Below, piece after piece: positions 19,565 to 22,115 of a DNA stretch of 22,115 bases. This stretch comes from a virus. The stretch spans positions 1 through 22,115 of IMG/VR virus record IMGVR_UViG_3300012920_004308; one strand, written 5' to 3'. Each line of letters starts with the position of its first letter. The stretch's first letter is position 1. Under the pieces are notes generated by a model. The model made no database searches, was not told where the DNA came from, and worked only from the letters and a program-made list of their open reading frames with translations. Made by a program: the position numbers and the translations under genes.

Positions 19565-21393
19565 AATATATAACTTCCATCTGGGCGTGCTTAGCAGTAT
19601 TTACGTTATTGTTAGGTGTTAGAATAATAGATCCAGATCCCGTAGAAAGAATTAGATTAATCTCTTTCGATTCCAAAATAACATCTATTCCTGAAAAAGA
19701 ATCTGACCAAATAGTATTGGTTAACATAGGGGAAAAATCTTTAGAGAAGTATGGACAATGGCCATGGCCAAGACAATACTATGCACAAATGATTTCTGAT
19801 TTAAGAAATGCAAATGCTGGTATGATTGCATTCACAGTTATGTTTCCGGAACCAGATAGATTTGGTGGTGATGAAATATTTGCATCTTGGATAAAAGGTA
19901 ATGGAATAGTTTTATCACAAACCCCTTCCGCGCGAGGGCGAGCGGACGTGGCCCCGTACGTGGGCGTCGCGACCCTTGGTGAAGGTGACCCATATCAATT
20001 TGTATATGAATATCAAGGAATAGTAACTAACATACCTGAATACGTTCCTGAGGGAATGGGTATGATTAATTCTACAAAAGAAGTTGATAACTTAGTTAGG
20101 AGAATGCCTTTAATAACACAAGTTAATAATCAGTTATATCCATCTTTACCAATGGAGATAATTAGAACACTACAACAAAAGAAAAGTTATACAATAAAAG
20201 CAAATGAATTTGGAATTGTAGATCTTATGATTCCACCTTATGACCCAATTAAAACAGATATGTCTGGTTCAATATGGATTAATCCTACATACCGTTTTCA
20301 GGATATAGAATATGATGGTAGTCCGATTCCGAATCTTCAGGGAAAGACAGTTCTTGTTGGTGTGACAGCAGAGGGCATTCAGCCTCTTCTTTCAACTCCA
20401 ATGGGGGCGGAATATCCTCACCAAGTTCAAGCGTCTGCGCTTCAAACAATATTTTCTGGTGATTCAATATCTCGTCCTCAGTTGGCAAATCTGATGGAAA
20501 TAGTTCTAGTTGCTGTTCTTGGTTTGGGTGTGATTCTTTCTGTTTATTATCTTCCACTTCTATTATCCTTAGGCGCTTTTGGTGGTTTTGCTGGCGGCGC
20601 CGTGCTCGCATCGCATTTTGCATGGACCGATTCCTTCTTCTTAATCGATTGGACCTACTCATTAATAGTATGTATAATACTTTTTGCCCAATCATCATTT
20701 AACAACTTTTGGAAACAATTTAAACTAAGACAACAGATTAAGAAACAATTTGAAACTTATCTCGATCCACGTATGGTTGCTGAACTACAAAAAGATCCTA
20801 GTAAATTAAAACTTGGTGGTGAAAGAAAAGAAATGACAATGATGTTTATGGATATAATAGGATTTACCCCGATTAGTGAAGCTTATAAAGAGCAAGATGA
20901 TCCGGAAGGTCTTGTAGATCTTATAAATAATTATTTAGACACTATGACTAAAATCATACTTAAAAATGGTGGAACCATAGATAAGTATATGGGTGACTGC
21001 ATAATGGCATTCTGGAACGCTCCTTTAGATTGTCCAGATCATGCACAAAAAGCAGTAACTACATCAATGGAGATATTAAATGCAGGTAAAGGATTACAGC
21101 AAGAACTTGAAGATAAAGGCCTTCCTACTATTGGCGTTGGTATCGGTGTTAATACCGGGACAGTTATCGTCGGAAACATGGGATCAGAATCTCGATTTGA
21201 CTATTCCGTCATTGGAGATGCCGTTAATCTCGGGGCTAGACTCGAAGGACAAACAAGAAATTATGATGGGGTGGACTTGCTGCTATCGGAATTCACTTAT
21301 CGACAGTGTCAAGATGGAGTCTTCCATGAAGTCGACCGCATTCAAGTTAAAGGAAAGAAAGAAAAGGTTAAGGTTTTTACCTGTAAAGAATGA
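19561..21393 (+). CDS. CHASE2-domain class III adenylate/guanylate cyclase
   Basis: Encodes 610 residues. A membrane helix (about 5-23) leads to a periplasmic CHASE2 sensor (about 28-305), with the conserved SFDSKI, GQWPWPRQYYA and GKTVLVGVTA. Three helices follow (about 311-378), then a linker with QFETYLDPRMV and a class III cyclase domain (about 420-605). Catalytic residues look complete: metal Asp431 (FMDIIGFT) and Asp479 (DKYMGD), purine-contact Lys475, Ser549 (DYSVIGD) in the position usually Asp or Thr, and Asn556/Arg560 for transition-state binding. The Ser suggests a class IIIb type. It should make a cyclic nucleotide, probably cAMP, in response to an envelope signal, perhaps through the neighbouring FecR protein. 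An anomalous stretch of GC-ending codons lies at 19930-19975. Confidence 0.95.
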   Translation: MKYITSIWACLAVFTLLLGVRIIDPDPVERIRLISFDSKITSIPEKESDQIVLVNIGEKSLEKYGQWPWPRQYYAQMISDLRNANAGMIAFTVMFPEPDRFGGDEIFASWIKGNGIVLSQTPSARGRADVAPYVGVATLGEGDPYQFVYEYQGIVTNIPEYVPEGMGMINSTKEVDNLVRRMPLITQVNNQLYPSLPMEIIRTLQQKKSYTIKANEFGIVDLMIPPYDPIKTDMSGSIWINPTYRFQDIEYDGSPIPNLQGKTVLVGVTAEGIQPLLSTPMGAEYPHQVQASALQTIFSGDSISRPQLANLMEIVLVAVLGLGVILSVYYLPLLLSLGAFGGFAGGAVLASHFAWTDSFFLIDWTYSLIVCIILFAQSSFNNFWKQFKLRQQIKKQFETYLDPRMVAELQKDPSKLKLGGERKEMTMMFMDIIGFTPISEAYKEQDDPEGLVDLINNYLDTMTKIILKNGGTIDKYMGDCIMAFWNAPLDCPDHAQKAVTTSMEILNAGKGLQQELEDKGLPTIGVGIGVNTGTVIVGNMGSESRFDYSVIGDAVNLGARLEGQTRNYDGVDLLLSEFTYRQCQDGVFHEVDRIQVKGKKEKVKVFTCKE

Positions 21394-21709
21394 ACCTACA
21401 CCTGAACAACTTAGACTATATTATATACTAAACTTTATTGATCTATCCTTTTCATATCATGCAACCAAATCTAGACCAGGAATAAAAGAAGGTAATTTTC
21501 TATTACCTGATAAACCAACCTTAACAGAATTCGTATTACATAAAGCGATCACCGCTCCACTTGCAGCTGATAACCTAGATAGTAACCAAATGGTAATAGT
21601 AAACACAGCACTTACCTTAGTCATATTAAACAATCTCCGCTTATATAACAAAGCTCCTAAGTGTGCTAGCTATAATATACATGTCGATGGGTATCCCATG
21701 CCCTGCTAA
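21326..21709 (+). CDS. Small membrane-type phage protein, unknown
   Basis: The reading frame is open far into the cyclase gene. The ATG at 21326 is chosen because GGAG (21316-21319) precedes it by six bases; it gives 127 residues and a 68-base overlap with the cyclase. Recognisable parts are LRLYYILNFIDLSFSY (first hydrophobic helix), HATKSRPGIKEGNFLLPDKP, EFVLHKAITAPL and MVIVNTALTLVILNNLRLYN (second helix). The layout (two or more helices separated by a K-E-G-N-x-L-L loop) resembles small integral membrane proteins I remember from marine phages; no function is assigned. Confidence 0.65.
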   Translation: MKSTAFKLKERKKRLRFLPVKNEPTPEQLRLYYILNFIDLSFSYHATKSRPGIKEGNFLLPDKPTLTEFVLHKAITAPLAADNLDSNQMVIVNTALTLVILNNLRLYNKAPKCASYNIHVDGYPMPC

Positions 21710-21713
21710 CGTC

Positions 21714-21772
21714 ACGATTCCGTGAAATATTTCAATTAGGGGGTTTACAACCCTTTCAAAATTCGGTATAAT
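21714..21772 (+). promoter_or_regulatory. Early-type promoter with conserved upstream block
   Basis: TTTACA (21744-21749), a 17-base spacer and TATAAT (21767-21772), with TCGG before the -10 box. Upstream, TCACG-ATTC-CGTGA (21714-21727) can form a small hairpin. The unit resembles the one at about 22003-22062. A normal leader with AAAAGGAG precedes the ATG at 21800. Confidence 0.85.
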
Positions 21773-21799
21773 GGTCCTATATTTAAAAAAGGAGTTATT

Positions 21800-21994
21800 A
21801 TGTCAAATATGGTAAATGAACAAATCCTCGAAAGACTCGCGGAAGAGGTCGACTTACTGTCTGATAAAGAAGTCGTAAAAGAACTTGGTTTAGTTTCACC
21901 GGTTGCTTTCCCAATTGATTTTTTCAATATGGATAGATTAAGAGATAAATTAGTCTTTAAAATGTTTGAAGACTTACCAGATGGCCCACAATAA
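21800..21994 (+). CDS. Small acidic phage protein, unknown
   Basis: Encodes 64 residues, acidic and mostly helical (MSNMVNEQILERLAEEVDLL, then DKEVVKELGL), with a C-terminal DFFNMDRLRDKLVFKMFEDL. It has its own early-type promoter and a strong ribosome-binding site (AAAAAAGGAG), and a second promoter follows at once, so it is an independently expressed small gene, as is common for early host-takeover proteins. No family is recognised. Confidence 0.65.
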   Translation: MSNMVNEQILERLAEEVDLLSDKEVVKELGLVSPVAFPIDFFNMDRLRDKLVFKMFEDLPDGPQ

Positions 21995-22002
21995 TCTGTT
22001 AC

Positions 22003-22062
22003 GATTCGTCACGAAATTGTCACGAAAAAGGGGTTTACAAAAGGTCAAAAAATCGGTATAAT
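22003..22062 (+). promoter_or_regulatory. Early-type promoter, second copy of the unit
   Basis: TTTACA (22034-22039), a 17-base spacer and TATAAT (22057-22062). It shares GGGGTTTACAA, TCAAAA and ATCGG/TTCGGTATAAT with the promoter 290 bases upstream, and has two direct copies of TCACGAAA in its upstream part. It drives the gene cut by the window end. Confidence 0.85.
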
Positions 22063-22092
22063 AGCCACATATATTTTCAAAAAGGAGTTAAT

Positions 22093-22115
22093 ATGCAAAA
22101 ACTAGTAATTCAAAC
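22093..22115 (+). CDS. Start of a small early gene, cut by window end
   Basis: ATG follows AAAAAGGAGTTAAT, the same leader as at 21800. Only MQKLVIQ is visible, so nothing can be said about the product. Confidence 0.6.

Noticed and set aside
20285-20698. 137-codon minus-strand frame opposite the cyclase
   Set aside because: Low-complexity Arg/Gln/Glu-rich product that is the shadow of the CHASE2 cyclase coding sequence.
20917-20927. TATAAATA in the cyclase gene
   Set aside because: Part of the Leu-Ile-Asn-Asn-Tyr coding sequence; no downstream gene start.
21741-21753. GGGTT-TAC-AACCC palindrome over the -35 box, as a possible operator
   Set aside because: Not kept in the sister promoter at 22034, so probably incidental.
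21995-22092. Possible tRNA or small structured RNA in the gap
   Set aside because: No cloverleaf or CCA-type acceptor pairing could be made; the stretch is explained by the promoter and leader.

Overview
The window looks like part of the genome of a T4-like marine myovirus with an AT-rich, streamlined host; a SAR11/Pelagibacter-type or similar host would fit but is not proven here. The grounds are: roughly one-third G+C (by eye), almost every gene on the + strand, 1-8 base overlaps between genes, T4-type replication and repair genes (NrdA/NrdB, glutaredoxin, T4 RNase H, T4-type lysozyme), T4-style late promoters (TATAAATA) beside sigma70-like early promoters (TTTACA-N17-TATAAT), and many small proteins of the kind shared by T4-like marine phages. 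No tRNA, CRISPR array, insertion sequence or integrase was found. The largest gene-free stretch is about 150 bp (7034-7182).

Layout. 1-482: two small unknown proteins. 483-5143: an early-type promoter driving nrdA-nrdB, a membrane-anchored cytochrome c, a small membrane protein, a glutaredoxin, a zinc-ribbon peptide and a tiny lipoprotein-like peptide, nearly all translationally coupled. 5152-7033: a GIY-YIG-type protein, a 35-residue membrane peptide, RNase H and a conserved phage protein. 7034-7182: a compact regulatory stretch with an extended anti-16S match, a Phe-rich mini-ORF, two hairpins and a promoter. 7183-10899: small conserved phage genes, an MGME1/RecB-like exonuclease and a HAD-type phosphatase. 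10896-13895: a tail-fibre-like protein, a PurD-like ATP-grasp enzyme, a small SET-domain methyltransferase and an endolysin. 13891-14899: late promoter, small virion-type protein, IscU and IscA. 14912-21393: late promoter, two paralogous membrane/coiled-coil proteins, CsgF, CsgG, a curlin-like protein, a FecR-domain protein, a second curlin-like protein and a CHASE2 class III nucleotide cyclase. 21326-22115: a small membrane protein and two similar early-type promoter units, each followed by a small gene.

The most remarkable part is 15489-21393: a virus-borne curli export module (CsgG outer-membrane channel and its CsgF partner), two secreted curlin-like repeat proteins, and a FecR/CHASE2-cyclase pair that looks like an envelope-sensing cyclic-nucleotide unit, all in one overlapping transcript behind a T4-type late promoter. 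I have an unverified recollection that curli-type genes have been noticed in T4-like pelagic phages; the linkage with FecR and a cyclase, and the purpose of the set, still deserve attention. Other points are a cytochrome c embedded in a ribonucleotide-reductase operon, several promoters placed so that transcripts would be leaderless, and islands of GC-ending codons inside AT-rich genes.
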